Assembly: GCA_032119795.1 (NCBI GenBank)
Contig: JAUMFO010000027.1
Coordinates: forward strand, 11,714-75,713
DNA from: JAGIBJ01 sp032119795
GTDB taxonomy: Bacteria > Actinomycetota > Thermoleophilia > Solirubrobacterales > Solirubrobacteraceae
Direction of reading: 5' to 3'
DNA: 64,000 nt
Shown here: positions 8,777 through 18,000 of the stretch, in pieces
How positions within the stretch are numbered: position 1 is the first letter of the stretch
Layout: each line of letters opens with the position of its first letter
Made by a program: the position numbers and the translations under genes
Notes under the pieces: generated by a model
Told to the model about the DNA's origin: nothing
Databases searched by the model: none
Seen by the model: the letters and a program-made list of their open reading frames with translations, nothing else

Positions 8777-9754
8777 ATGCCTGACTCAAGGCTCAACGAC
8801 TCAGCGCCGGAGGGCGAGCCCCAGCCGACGGGGCGGTTCAAGCGGGAGCCGCGTGGCGTGGTGCTCGTCTGCGCGGGGCAGGGACTCATGCCGCGCGACC
8901 TCGCGGAGCAGCTGCTTGCGTCCGACGCCGATCTCGTGCAGGCCTACGTCGATCGCCTCGGTGGCGCGTCGATCGATCTTCCCCGCCGCGACTACGCCGG
9001 CACGCAGGCGGCACTGGTGGCGCTCGGCGTGGCGCGAGCCCGGCGCGCGCTGGAGGTACTCGCCGATCCGTCCTCAGACATGGCGGCCAGTGGCCCCCTG
9101 ATCGCAACCGCGGGCCACTCCCTCGGCGAGCTCGTCGCACTCTTTGCCGCCGGCGTGATCGACGGGCGGCAAGCGATCCGGATGGCCGCCGACCGCGGTG
9201 CCGCATTCGATCGAGCCCGCGAACCGTCCTGGGACGACGCCGGCATGCTCGCCCTGGTGGGTCGGGGCGTGCACGCCGCCGTCAACGACGGCCTGCTCAG
9301 CCGCCACGCCGTCGAGTTCGCCAACGACAACACCCCGGATCAGGTGGTGGTCGCTGGACCGCTCGACGCGCTGCAGACGCTCAGTGAGGAGGCTGCTCGC
9401 TGCGGCTTGCGCGCCGTCCGCCTGGAGACCACTGGGCCGTCCCACAGCTCCTACCTACGAGAGGCCTGCGGGGACTTTCTGGCGAGCCTACGGTCGAGCA
9501 GATTCACGGCCAGCGACGTGCCGGTCTTCTCGAATCTCACCGCGGCGCCGTTCAGCGACTACGCGGGTGAACTCTCGGCGCTGCTGTCTGCGCCGGTGCG
9601 CTGGCGCGACACTCTGTTGCAGCTCGAGCGCCTGCGCCCGGCCGTCCTGCTCGACATCGGCCCGGGCAAAGGCCTGGCCAAGATGGCCCGCAAGACGATT
9701 GCCACGCCAACGACGAGCCTCGATGAGCTCGTCGCGGCGCGCGCTGCGGCTTAG
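8777..9754 (+). CDS. Malonyl-CoA:ACP acyltransferase-like protein
   Basis: 325 residues; the ATG at 8777 is chosen because everything upstream lacks family similarity. CAGQG near residue 33 is the oxyanion-hole loop (usually FPGQGSQ). GHSLGELVALFAAG carries the nucleophile Ser115, AADRGAAF gives the arginine that binds the malonyl carboxylate, GPSHSSYL gives the catalytic histidine, and VFSNLTAAPF is the conserved Asn segment. The family transfers malonyl groups from CoA to acyl carriers. No ACP, KAS or FabG neighbours are present, so it is not part of a standard fas cluster; it may serve the neighbouring PKS chemistry or be a stand-alone FabD. It converges on tatA. Confidence 0.82.
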   Translation: MPDSRLNDSAPEGEPQPTGRFKREPRGVVLVCAGQGLMPRDLAEQLLASDADLVQAYVDRLGGASIDLPRRDYAGTQAALVALGVARARRALEVLADPSSDMAASGPLIATAGHSLGELVALFAAGVIDGRQAIRMAADRGAAFDRAREPSWDDAGMLALVGRGVHAAVNDGLLSRHAVEFANDNTPDQVVVAGPLDALQTLSEEAARCGLRAVRLETTGPSHSSYLREACGDFLASLRSSRFTASDVPVFSNLTAAPFSDYAGELSALLSAPVRWRDTLLQLERLRPAVLLDIGPGKGLAKMARKTIATPTTSLDELVAARAAA

Positions 9755-9759
9755 CCTGC

Positions 9760-9972
9760 TTAGACCGTCGGCTGCTTGGCGGCGGGCTGGTGGGCCTGAG
9801 CAGCGGCCTCAAGGTTGAGGTCGTCGTCCTTGCCGCCACCGGCGATGCTGTCCTTGAACTCGCGCAGGCCGCGACCGAGGCTCTTGCCGGCTTCCGGCAG
9901 GCGCTTGGGGCCGAGCACCAGCAGCGCGATCACGAGCACGATGACGAGTTCCATGGGGCCGATGTTGGGCAT
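9760..9972 (-). CDS. tatA: Sec-independent translocase subunit TatA/E
   Basis: 70 residues. Start at ATG 9972, giving MPNIGPMELVIVLVIALLVLGPKRLPEAGKSLGRGL: a single membrane helix, the FGPK-type hinge (here LGPKRLPE) and the amphipathic helix, followed by a charged tail. It forms the pore-like component of the twin-arginine protein export system in the cytoplasmic membrane. tatB and tatC are not nearby, as is usual for isolated actinobacterial tatA. Divergent from the phosphopantetheinyl transferase gene, with about 220 bp between. Confidence 0.92.
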   Translation of the reverse strand: MPNIGPMELVIVLVIALLVLGPKRLPEAGKSLGRGLREFKDSIAGGGKDDDLNLEAAAQAHQPAAKQPTV

Positions 9973-10193
9973 AGCGTGAGTCCTTGGGAGAGTTCTTGGC
10001 GACGCGCTGAGCACGCCTTGAGGTTCAGTAGAGCACCGCTTTGCCCTGAGCGACACCGTTCTGGCCCGCTGTTCTCACACTGTTCATCGGCGGAGCCGGG
10101 CAGGACTGGACGAAATCGTGCGAGTTTTGGCCTTTCAGGCGCCCCATGGACGGCCCTCGCCACGACGCATGGCGGGCCAGCGGGATACCGTGA

Positions 10194-11015
10194 GTGGCCA
10201 TGACGGCGTCCGGCCTCCAGCCGCGGTTGCAGCGAGTCCCTCCGCCAGGCGGGATGCTGCCGCCGCCCGACTCGCAGATCAGCGTCTGGTGGGCAACCAC
10301 CGACGTCTCTCCTCGTGCCCTGGAGAGTCTGCGTGCCGACCTTGACCGCGACACCCTGGATCGCGTCAACGCGCTCGTGCGCGAGGAGGACCGCCGCCGG
10401 GGCGTAGTCGCGCACGGACTGCTTCGCCGCCTCGTCTCGGCGTGCCTCGGCATCGACCCGGCTGCCGTGGCGATCGACCGCACGTGCGCGAACTGCGGCG
10501 CCGCCGACCACGGCAAACCGACCCTTGCCGGTGGTGTGTCGGCTGGCCGACCGCCACTCCAGTTCAATCTCGCCCATTCCGGTTCCGTCGTCGCCGTTGC
10601 CTTGGCGGGCCCGGGCACCGAGGTCGGCATCGATGTGGAGGCGATCCAGGCGGAGATGCGATGGTCGACGATCCGGCGCCACGTCTTCTCCGACGCTGAG
10701 TGGGATGAGACCGGCGCGACCGACGATCCCACCGCGGAGCGCTTCGCGCTGTGGGCTCGCAAGGAGGCCGCAGCCAAGACCACCGGCCACGGCCTGGCGA
10801 TCGACCTGCGGCACGTCCAGATCGAAGGGCCGACGGGCGCGGCCGGCTTCCGCACCGGGCGTCTCGAAGCACCAGAACGTGACTACCCGCTGGTCGTCGC
10901 CGACCTTCCGATCGGCCATGGCACCGCTGCGGCGATCGCCGCGCTGATCCCAGCGGGCCAGACGGCGCTCCCAGCGCCGACGGTCCAGCTGGTGCAGGCC
11001 GACCTGCGCGACTAA
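10194..11015 (+). CDS. Sfp-type 4'-phosphopantetheinyl transferase
   Basis: 273 residues from GTG 10194 (ATG 10200 is two codons later). Diagnostic motifs in order: CANCGAADHGKP, FNLAHSGSVVAVAL, EVGIDVEAIQ (Mg-binding Asp/Glu) and FALWARKEAAAKTTGHGL (catalytic WxxKEA). The enzyme moves the phosphopantetheine arm of CoA onto the serine of carrier domains. It is the obvious activator of the two intact carrier domains of the nearby Pks13-like synthase, as PptT is for Pks13 in mycobacteria. It is followed by a 9-bp tandem repeat and a composite repeat element, and faces the PKS operon tail-to-tail. Confidence 0.9.
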   Translation: MAMTASGLQPRLQRVPPPGGMLPPPDSQISVWWATTDVSPRALESLRADLDRDTLDRVNALVREEDRRRGVVAHGLLRRLVSACLGIDPAAVAIDRTCANCGAADHGKPTLAGGVSAGRPPLQFNLAHSGSVVAVALAGPGTEVGIDVEAIQAEMRWSTIRRHVFSDAEWDETGATDDPTAERFALWARKEAAAKTTGHGLAIDLRHVQIEGPTGAAGFRTGRLEAPERDYPLVVADLPIGHGTAAAIAALIPAGQTALPAPTVQLVQADLRD

Positions 11016-11031
11016 CTCGGCACGGAGCCGC

Positions 11032-11085
11032 GGGCAACGCGGGCAACGCGGGCAACGCGGGCAACGCGGGCAACGGGCGACTCAG
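11032..11085. repeat. Tandem 9-bp repeat, six copies
   Basis: GGGCAACGC is repeated six times head to tail (the last copy ends in G), beginning 17 bp after the PPTase stop codon. The unit length is a multiple of three, so all frames stay open and a spurious Pro-Ala-Leu repeat ORF appears on the minus strand. Confidence 0.9.
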
Positions 11086-11535
11086 CCGCTGGCGGCAGCG
11101 GAATGGGGAGCGTTGCGGGATCGGCGGGCGTTCTGCACCGAGGGCGGTGCGGGTTGGCGGCGTCTGGGCTGGTTGGCGGCGGTGGATTGGAGATCGCTTC
11201 GCGGCCGACGGGCGCAGGGCGGCCCACAACCGCCAGGGGTTGCACTTGCCTGACATAACGTGCCGCCGAGTGCCCTTCGCGTCGAACCCACCGCACGTCC
11301 GGTAGTTCTGACGCGAAGGGCTTAACCCATGACCCCAATCGGGTCCAACTAGTCCGCCCGGCGCCCGCCGGCACCGCAGCGCACGCAAATCCACCGCCGC
11401 CAACCCGCCCAGACGCCGACCCCGCTCCGCCCTCGGTGCGGAGCGCCCGCCGGCACCGCAGCGATCTCAGTCCCACCGCCGCCAACCAGCCCAGACGCCG
11501 GCGCACCGGCCAACGCTCCTGGCCCCGCCGCCTAC
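11086..11535. repeat. Composite palindromic repeat element, copy A
   Basis: The left part holds units of the type TTGGCGGCGGTGGATTGGAG followed by ATCGCTTCGCGGCCG and GCACCGAGGGCGGTGC. A core follows with GGGGTTGCACTTGCCTGACA and an imperfect hairpin (11272-11321). The right part holds the same units in reverse complement (for example CCACCGCCGCCAACCAGCCC near 11475-11500). The whole is an imperfect inverted structure between the convergent PPTase gene and PKS operon. Similar elements lie at 25.7-26.5 and 63.5-64.0 kb. I see no protein motif and no transposase. Confidence 0.8.
11272..11321. repeat. Core hairpin of repeat element A
   Basis: GCCCTTCGCGTC (11272-11283) pairs perfectly with GACGCGAAGGGC (11310-11321). 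The interior is an imperfect continuation of the stem around the loop CACGTC, the same loop found in the perfect hairpin at 26216-26257. Confidence 0.75.
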
Positions 11536-11672
11536 GACCCCGTCGCCGTGCAGAACGCGAAGGCACCGCCAGCGCACAGCTCGGGGCGCCACCAACGCGA
11601 CGCGAGCGATGCCCCCCCGAAGGGTGCACCGGGCAACAAGCATGCAGACCACGACGCGGACGCCAGCAGCCA

Positions 11673-11770
11673 GCGTCGGGGAGGGGTTACCCCCGGCGGG
11701 ACCGTTCCCGACTCGAGGGAGCGATAGCGAGCGTGAGGGTGTCTCGACGGGGGTAACTCCTCGCCGACGC
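11673..11770 (-). terminator. Long imperfect inverted repeat after the MFS gene
   Basis: Arms 11673-11698 and 11745-11770 match at 23 of 26 positions and share GTTACCCCCG/CGGGGGTAAC. The repeat starts 12 bp past the stop codon of the last gene of the fadD-pks-accD-MFS operon and is the likely transcript end. The internal 46-nt loop contains further small repeats (GAGGGAGCGATAGCGAGCG). Confidence 0.5.
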
Positions 11771-11781
11771 GCCGACCCACA

Positions 11782-13437
11782 TTACGTCCGCGTCGAGGAC
11801 TCCGCGTGGTCGTGCTGGTGCTGGTGATGAACCTCTTCGGCGGCATGCAGCGCCTGAGCTGCGGCGACCGCCCCGGAGGCGGGCGTCATGCCCTCTGCGA
11901 CAAGTTTCTCCTCGTGGGCGTCGGGCTCCAACCCGGCCGCTTCGGCAGCTGCGGCTTCCTCGGCGGCGACCCGTTCGCGCTCGGCGTAGATCACGATGCG
12001 CTGCGCCTTGGTGGTGAGCGTGAAGTAGGAGACGGCGGCGCCAAGGAACATGACGCCCGTCGCAACGTAGAGGGCGAGGTGGTAGCCGGTGACGAACGCA
12101 GCGATTTGATCGGCGCCGTCGTCGATCGCGAGTTCGCGGCGCACGACGAGCACGGCGCCGATGAGCGCGATGCCGATCACACCGGAGATCTCACGGGCGG
12201 TGCTGATGACCGCCGCGGCGCCACCAGCCTTCTCAAAGTCGACCTCGTCCATCACCGCGGCCGTCATCGGAGTGGTGAGGCCGGAGCCCAGACCGACGAC
12301 CATGAGGCCGAGCAGGAAGTGCCATGGCTCGCTCCCCTGCCCGATGAAGACCCCCATCAGGAGCCCGAACGCGATGAGCACCATGCCGATCGCCGTCGCG
12401 ACGTTCGCGCCCCAGTGATTGCTCATGACGTTGCCGATCGCGACCCCGATGCCGATCGTGACCGCAAGCGGCACGTAGAAGAGGCCGGCTTCCCAGGCGC
12501 TGAGACCGAGGACCTGCTGCAGGAACAGCGACGTAAAGAAGAGGATGCCGTTGATACCCAGACCCCAGATCACCTGGGCCGCGGTACCGCCAGCGAAGAT
12601 CTTGCTCTCAAACAGCGAAAGGTCGACGAGCGGATACTCCGTGAGTTGCTCGGTCCGCACGAAGGTGATGATCGAGAGGAGTCCGATCACGATCGCGCCC
12701 ACCACCAGCGGCGCGCCAAAGCCATGCTCCTGGCCGTGCACCAAGACGAAGGTGAAGCTCATCAGGGCCAGCGATGAGGTCACGAGCCCGGGGATGTCGA
12801 ACCGAGCGATGAGCTCGTTGCGGGGCGGCAGGACGACGTCTTGGGGCTGGACCGTCATCCGCACGAGGATGATCGCGACGATGCCGATCGGCAGGTTGAT
12901 GAAGAACACCCAGCTCCAGTGGGCGATCTCGATGATCCCGCCGCCAACAACCGGCCCGAGGGCGATCGCGCTGGCGATCGAGCCCGTCCAGATTCCGATC
13001 CCGAGCTGACGGTCCTTCTCCTCCAGGTCGCTGCCGATGACCGTCAGTGTGGATGGCAGCACGAGCGCGCCACCAACGCCCTGGAGGACGCGCGCTGCGA
13101 TCAGCGTGTTCCCCGTCGGCGCGATACCAGCGAGCACCGAGGCGACGGTAAAGATGGCCATGCCTGCTTCCAGCACGCGCCGACGACCGAAGAGATCGGT
13201 CAGGCGCCCGCCAACCATCAGCAGACTCGAGAACGCGAGGATGTAGCTGGTTCCGACCCACTGCAGGCCGGAGAGCGACAGGTCGAAGTCGTCCTGCAGC
13301 GCCGGCAGCGCGATGTTGAGGATCGTGTTGTCGAGACCCGTGATGAACGCCGACAAGCTGACGGCGAGCAGCAGCAGCCACCGGGGCGCGTACGGCGTCC
13401 CCGGGGCGTGCCCCGAGCTGCGGGCGACGCTGCTCAC
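11782..13437 (-). CDS. MFS transporter, DHA2 (14-TM, EmrB/QacA-like) family
   Basis: 551 residues from GTG 13437, whose GTGA overlaps the TGA stop of the accD-like gene, showing translational coupling. About 14 hydrophobic segments; N-terminal FITGLDNTILNIALPAL is the DHA2 motif D1, and GGRLTDLFGRRRVLEAG is the MFS motif A. The tail after the last helix is long and charged, and ends in a His-rich run (HHQHQHDH). DHA2 proteins are proton-driven exporters of drugs, lipids or other amphiphiles. As the last gene of the fadD/pks/accD operon, it may export the condensation product, in place of the MmpL3/TmaT-type proteins of mycobacteria (inference). Confidence 0.9.
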   Translation of the reverse strand: MSSVARSSGHAPGTPYAPRWLLLLAVSLSAFITGLDNTILNIALPALQDDFDLSLSGLQWVGTSYILAFSSLLMVGGRLTDLFGRRRVLEAGMAIFTVASVLAGIAPTGNTLIAARVLQGVGGALVLPSTLTVIGSDLEEKDRQLGIGIWTGSIASAIALGPVVGGGIIEIAHWSWVFFINLPIGIVAIILVRMTVQPQDVVLPPRNELIARFDIPGLVTSSLALMSFTFVLVHGQEHGFGAPLVVGAIVIGLLSIITFVRTEQLTEYPLVDLSLFESKIFAGGTAAQVIWGLGINGILFFTSLFLQQVLGLSAWEAGLFYVPLAVTIGIGVAIGNVMSNHWGANVATAIGMVLIAFGLLMGVFIGQGSEPWHFLLGLMVVGLGSGLTTPMTAAVMDEVDFEKAGGAAAVISTAREISGVIGIALIGAVLVVRRELAIDDGADQIAAFVTGYHLALYVATGVMFLGAAVSYFTLTTKAQRIVIYAERERVAAEEAAAAEAAGLEPDAHEEKLVAEGMTPASGAVAAAQALHAAEEVHHQHQHDHAESSTRT

Positions 13438-15014
13438 AGCGGAATGTTTCCGTGCGGCCGTGCAGGCGGGTCGTGACGACGCGACGAGAGGAGATCGAGC
13501 GATCGCGCGAGCTCCAGGCGGGTCTCGTGCGGCTTGATCACCCGGTCGACCCAGCCGCGCTCGGCGACCGGGTAGGGGTTGAGGTGGTCTCGGGTGTACT
13601 CGGCGACGAGGTCGTTGTACTTCTCTTCGACGTCGGTCGCGCCCTCGCTGATCATCTTCAGGAGTTCTCGCCCATGGAGGATCTTGACGGCTGACGGTGC
13701 ACCCATCACGGCGATCTCGGCCTGTGGCCACGCAAGGTTGACGTCGTTGAGGGACTGCTTGGAGCCCATCGTGGCGTAGGCGCCGCCGTAGGACTTGCGC
13801 AGGGTGACGGTGATCGACGGGACCCGTGCTTCGGCGTAGGCGTAGAACAGCTTGGAGCCACGGCGGATGGCGCCGGCCCGCTCCTGCTCGATGCCCGGCA
13901 GGTAGCCGGGAACGTCGACGAGCGTGAGGATCGGGACGTTGAACGCGTCGCAGGTGCGGATGAATCGTGCGGCCTTCTCGGTCGCATCGATGTTCATCGT
14001 GCCGGCGTTGACCGACGGCTGGTTGGCGATCACGCCGACGCTGTGGCCGTTGATCCGCAGGAAGCCGATCACGACGTTCGCAGCCCACCGGGAGTGGATC
14101 TCGAAGAAGTCGCCGTCGTCAGCGATGCGGTCGATCACGTCGATGACGTCGTAGGCCTTGTTCGACTCGACGGGCACGATGCCGTCGAGTTCGAGGTCGG
14201 TCTCGGTGACGTCCCACGAGAAGTCGGGCGCGGCGAACCGCGGCGGCTTGGCGACGTTGTTGCTCGCCAGGTAGGAGAGCAGGCGCTTGGCAGACTCCAG
14301 CGACTCCTCATCGGTCTCGTCGACGTAGTGGGCGTTGCCGGTGATCGCGTTGATCTCCGCGCCGCCGAGCTCTTCCATCGTCGTCTCCTGCCCGGTGACC
14401 TCGCGCACGACCTCGGGGCCGGTGAGGAACATGTGGGAGGTGCCCGTGACCATGAACGTGAAGTCGCCGGTCGCCGGGGAGTACACGGCGCCGCCGGCGC
14501 AGGTGCCCATGATCAGGCCGATCATCGGGACCACGCCAGACATCTCGCATTTGACGTTGCCGAGCATCGAGTAGCTGGCCAACGCGGCCACGCCATCCTG
14601 GATTCGCGCCCCGCCGGAGTCGTTGAGCCCGATGATCGGGCAGCCAACCTTCCAAGCAAGCTTGTAGAGGTCGACGAGCTTCTTGGCGTGGGTCTGGCCG
14701 ACCGAGCCGCCGAGAATGGTGGCGTCCTGCGCATACACGCAGACCTGACGGCCGTCGATCTTGCCGATGCCGGTGACGACGCCATCGCCGAACGGGCGCT
14801 TGTCTGAGCCGTCTTCGGTGGCACGCGGGGCACGGCGCAGACGGCCGATCTCCACGAACGTGCCTTCGTCCATGAAGAGCTCAAGCCGCTCACGGGCCGT
14901 CAGTTTGCCCTTGGCATGGTGCTTCTCGACCGAGCCGGGCTTCCCCGGGAAGACCGACTCTTCGCGACGCTGGCGCAGACCATCGATCGCGTCTTCCATC
15001 GTGGGGTTGCTCAC
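13434..15014 (-). CDS. Acyl-CoA carboxylase carboxyltransferase (beta) subunit, AccD4/AccD5-like
   Basis: 526 residues from GTG 15014, overlapping the PKS stop codon by 4 bp. Two crotonase-like halves: LARERLELF-type start (LTARERLELFMDEGTF), AQDATILGGSVGQTHAKKL, SGGARIQDGVAALA, GTCAGGAVYSPA and later VIANQPSVNAGTMNIDA, VDVPGYLPGIEQERAG and TLRKSYGGAYATMGSK. These form the acyl-CoA and biotin sites. It carboxylates acyl-CoA at the alpha carbon, with a biotinylated AccA-type subunit not encoded in this window. Next to pks13/fadD32 homologues the expected product is a long-chain 2-carboxyacyl-CoA, as for AccD4, but the sequence alone does not exclude propionyl/acetyl-CoA specificity. Confidence 0.9.
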   Translation of the reverse strand: MSNPTMEDAIDGLRQRREESVFPGKPGSVEKHHAKGKLTARERLELFMDEGTFVEIGRLRRAPRATEDGSDKRPFGDGVVTGIGKIDGRQVCVYAQDATILGGSVGQTHAKKLVDLYKLAWKVGCPIIGLNDSGGARIQDGVAALASYSMLGNVKCEMSGVVPMIGLIMGTCAGGAVYSPATGDFTFMVTGTSHMFLTGPEVVREVTGQETTMEELGGAEINAITGNAHYVDETDEESLESAKRLLSYLASNNVAKPPRFAAPDFSWDVTETDLELDGIVPVESNKAYDVIDVIDRIADDGDFFEIHSRWAANVVIGFLRINGHSVGVIANQPSVNAGTMNIDATEKAARFIRTCDAFNVPILTLVDVPGYLPGIEQERAGAIRRGSKLFYAYAEARVPSITVTLRKSYGGAYATMGSKQSLNDVNLAWPQAEIAVMGAPSAVKILHGRELLKMISEGATDVEEKYNDLVAEYTRDHLNPYPVAERGWVDRVIKPHETRLELARSLDLLSSRRHDPPARPHGNIPL

Positions 15015-18000
15015 TGGGTGCCTCCCTCTTCGTTGACGCCCGCGGGACGGCGGCTGAGGGCACCACGAAGGTGCTCGGCCATCGTCAGGACGCCGGGGCG
15101 ATCGATGCAGGTGATGTGCGTTCCTGGCACGTGGACCACTTCGACGTCGTCGCACAGCTGATCCCAGCCGAGCGTCTCGTCGTCGCGGGCGTAGCGCGGG
15201 TCCATCTCGGTGGTGAGGCCGCGATCGGTCGCACGGTAGAGCACGATCTTGCCGTCGTAGCGCTCGGGCAGGTACCGCTCGGCGATGCGCGCGTCGATGT
15301 AGGACGTGCGCTGGTGCTCGAGGACGGCTGGACTCATCTCGATGCCGGCCGTCTCCACGACGCCCATCATCACGGCGACCTGCTCATCCTCGTCGAGCTC
15401 CACGAGCGTCTGGATGTCGAGTTCCAGCGGCAAGTCGTACGTCTCGCTCATGTAGGCGAAGAAGCGCTCAAACCGGTCGGCGAGGAGATCGCGCTCGGTG
15501 ATCCCGGGCGTCGGCTTGGGGATCGTCGTGTCGATCATCAGGATCACGTCGACCTCCTCACCGGCGGCCTTCAGCTGCTGGGCGGCCTCGTAGGCGAGCG
15601 CGCCGCCGAGCGACCAGCCGCCGAGGCGGTACGGGCCGTGCGGCGCGATGTCTCGAATCATCGCCACGTAGTGCGAGGCTTTGTCTTCGATGTGGCGCAG
15701 GCCTTCGATGCGCTCAAAGCCGTAGACGGCCTGGCCCTCGTCGAGCAGATCCACGAGGTTCTGGTAGACGCTCGTCGGTCCACCGGCCGGGTGGAACAGG
15801 AACAGCGGCTGCACGTCGGGCGCGCCTGCGCGCAGCACGCGGACGGGGTTGCCGCCGTTGCCCTCGATCAGCTCACGCAAGTGATCGGCCTGTCGCTCGA
15901 TCGTGCGGAACCGGAAGACGTCCTCCGCACTCAGGTCGTCGCCGAGGCGCTCACGCATCTTCGCGATGACCGCGTCGACGGCTTCCGGCGAGCCGCCGTG
16001 GTCGTCGAAGTCGGCCGTCGCGCTGAGCGGGCCCTTCTCCAGGACGTCCTCCCAGATCTTCGCGATCCACCGCTCCGACGCATCACGCGGCTCGATGTAG
16101 CGGTCCTTGCGAGCGATCAGCGAGACGCGACGCGGGCCGGCCGTCTGCAGGCCGAGTTCCGCGGCGATGATCTCCTCGAGGTCGGCGAGGCAGCCGCCCT
16201 GGAGCAGCACCTTCGTCGGCAGCTCGATGCCGAGATCGTTCTCGACCGTGCCCTTGGCACGCATCGCCATCAGCGAATCCAGACCGAGGTCCGTCAGCGG
16301 CGCGTCGAGGTCGACCTCGTCGGGCGACTTGGCCATCACGGCCGCGATGCGATCGAGCAGGCGGCGGGCGAGCAGCTCGCGGGCGGCCTTGGGATCGGTG
16401 GTGCGCAGCGACTCGATCATCGCGCGGCCCTCGCCGACGCCATCCTCGGCGACCTCGAAGACCTCTTCGGGGACCTCGGTGCGCTCCACGGCACGAAGGA
16501 CGACATCGCGGGCTTCCAACAACAGCGTGCCGTCGGCAGCGACCAGCTTGACGGTGCCCGTCGACGGGCCGCCGCTGTCTGAGCCGACGACCTTCGCCGT
16601 CACGGTGCCGCCCTGGTGGGGCTCACCGACCACGCTGAGCGAGCCGATCTGACTGACGACGTAGGGGTGTCCGAGTTCGTCGCCGGTGAGGAGACGGGAA
16701 TTCGACACGAGCAGCGCCTGCAGGCACGCGTCGAGCAGCGCGGGGTGCACGCGGAAGTGGCGATCGGTGACGGCCTCCGGCGGCAGCGACACCTGGGCGG
16801 TGGCGGAGCCGTCGACGTGCAGGCGCGGATCGGCGAGGCCAACGAACGCCGGGCCGTGCTGGTGGCCGACGGCGAGGCTGCGCTCGTAGAGCTCCACCGG
16901 CTTGGCGCTCTCGTGCTCGGACCACCGGTCGATGAGGGGAGCGCCGCGCCGCTGATCGTCGTTGCGGACGGTGGCGGTGGCGAGCCGAACCATCGGCGAG
17001 CCCAGCTCCGTGGCCTTGCCGTAGATGTCGACGCGAGCGCTGTGCTCGTCGACCAGCGTCAGCGACGTGGTGATCTCGGTCGACTCGTCGAGGACGAGCA
17101 GCGCCGGGGTGTCGAGGCCGGAGACGCTGAGCGGCACCTCGCCGATGAACGCCTGGCTGGCGGCGGCGAGCGCCATCTCGGCGAAGACCGAGGCGGGAGC
17201 CACAGCCGCACGGAAGATGCGGTGGTCGCGCAGCCACGGAATGACTGAGGTGCCCAGGTCGGCGCGCCACAGGTGGCGGTCGCCTTCGGGGAGCTCAATG
17301 TGGACGCCGAGCAGCGGATGCCCGAGGCTGATGGCGCTGGCGGCCGCGGACTCGTCGATCCAGAAGCGGCGGTGCTGCCAGAACGGCAGCGCAACCTTGC
17401 GGCCCGTGGCCACGAGATCTTCGGTGGCGTCGACCATGCCCCACGCGTGGAGCGTGGCCAGCGTGGTGCGGAAGCTGACGGAGTCGTCGCCGTCGCGGCG
17501 CAGCGTCGGGAGCACGAGGCGGTCCTCGATGCCGATCGCCTTGAGCGTCTGGCGGGCGGTGATCTCGGCGACCGGGTGCGCGGAGATCTCCAAGAACGTC
17601 GTGAACCCGTCGTTGGCCGCGGCCGTGATGGCCTGCAGGTAGTAGACGGGCGAGCGCACGTTGCGGCACCAGTAGTCGACGTCAAACGCCGGTTTGGTGC
17701 GCGGATCCTCGTAGGCCGTGGAGTAGATCGGGACGTTCGGCTCCAGCGGCGTGATGTCGGCGATCAGCTCACGGAACGGGGGCAGGCCCGCGTCGACCTG
17801 CGGCGAGTGGCTGGCGCCCGTCACCGGGAGGACCCACGCCTGGCGGCCTTGGTCTTCGAAGTGCTTGGCGGCGGCCTTGAGCGCCTCGGCCGGGCCACCG
17901 ATGGTGACGGCGCGCGGCGAGGAGTAGACGCAGATGCCGACGCCTTCGAACTGATCGGCGACGGCCTCCCACTCCTCCGGCGAGATGACGAGGACGGCCA

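Noticed and set aside
11782..14088. 768-codon frame extending the MFS gene upstream
   Set aside because: The first 217 codons lie antisense-frame within the accD-like gene and have no MFS similarity; the GTG at 13437 overlapping the accD stop is the natural start.
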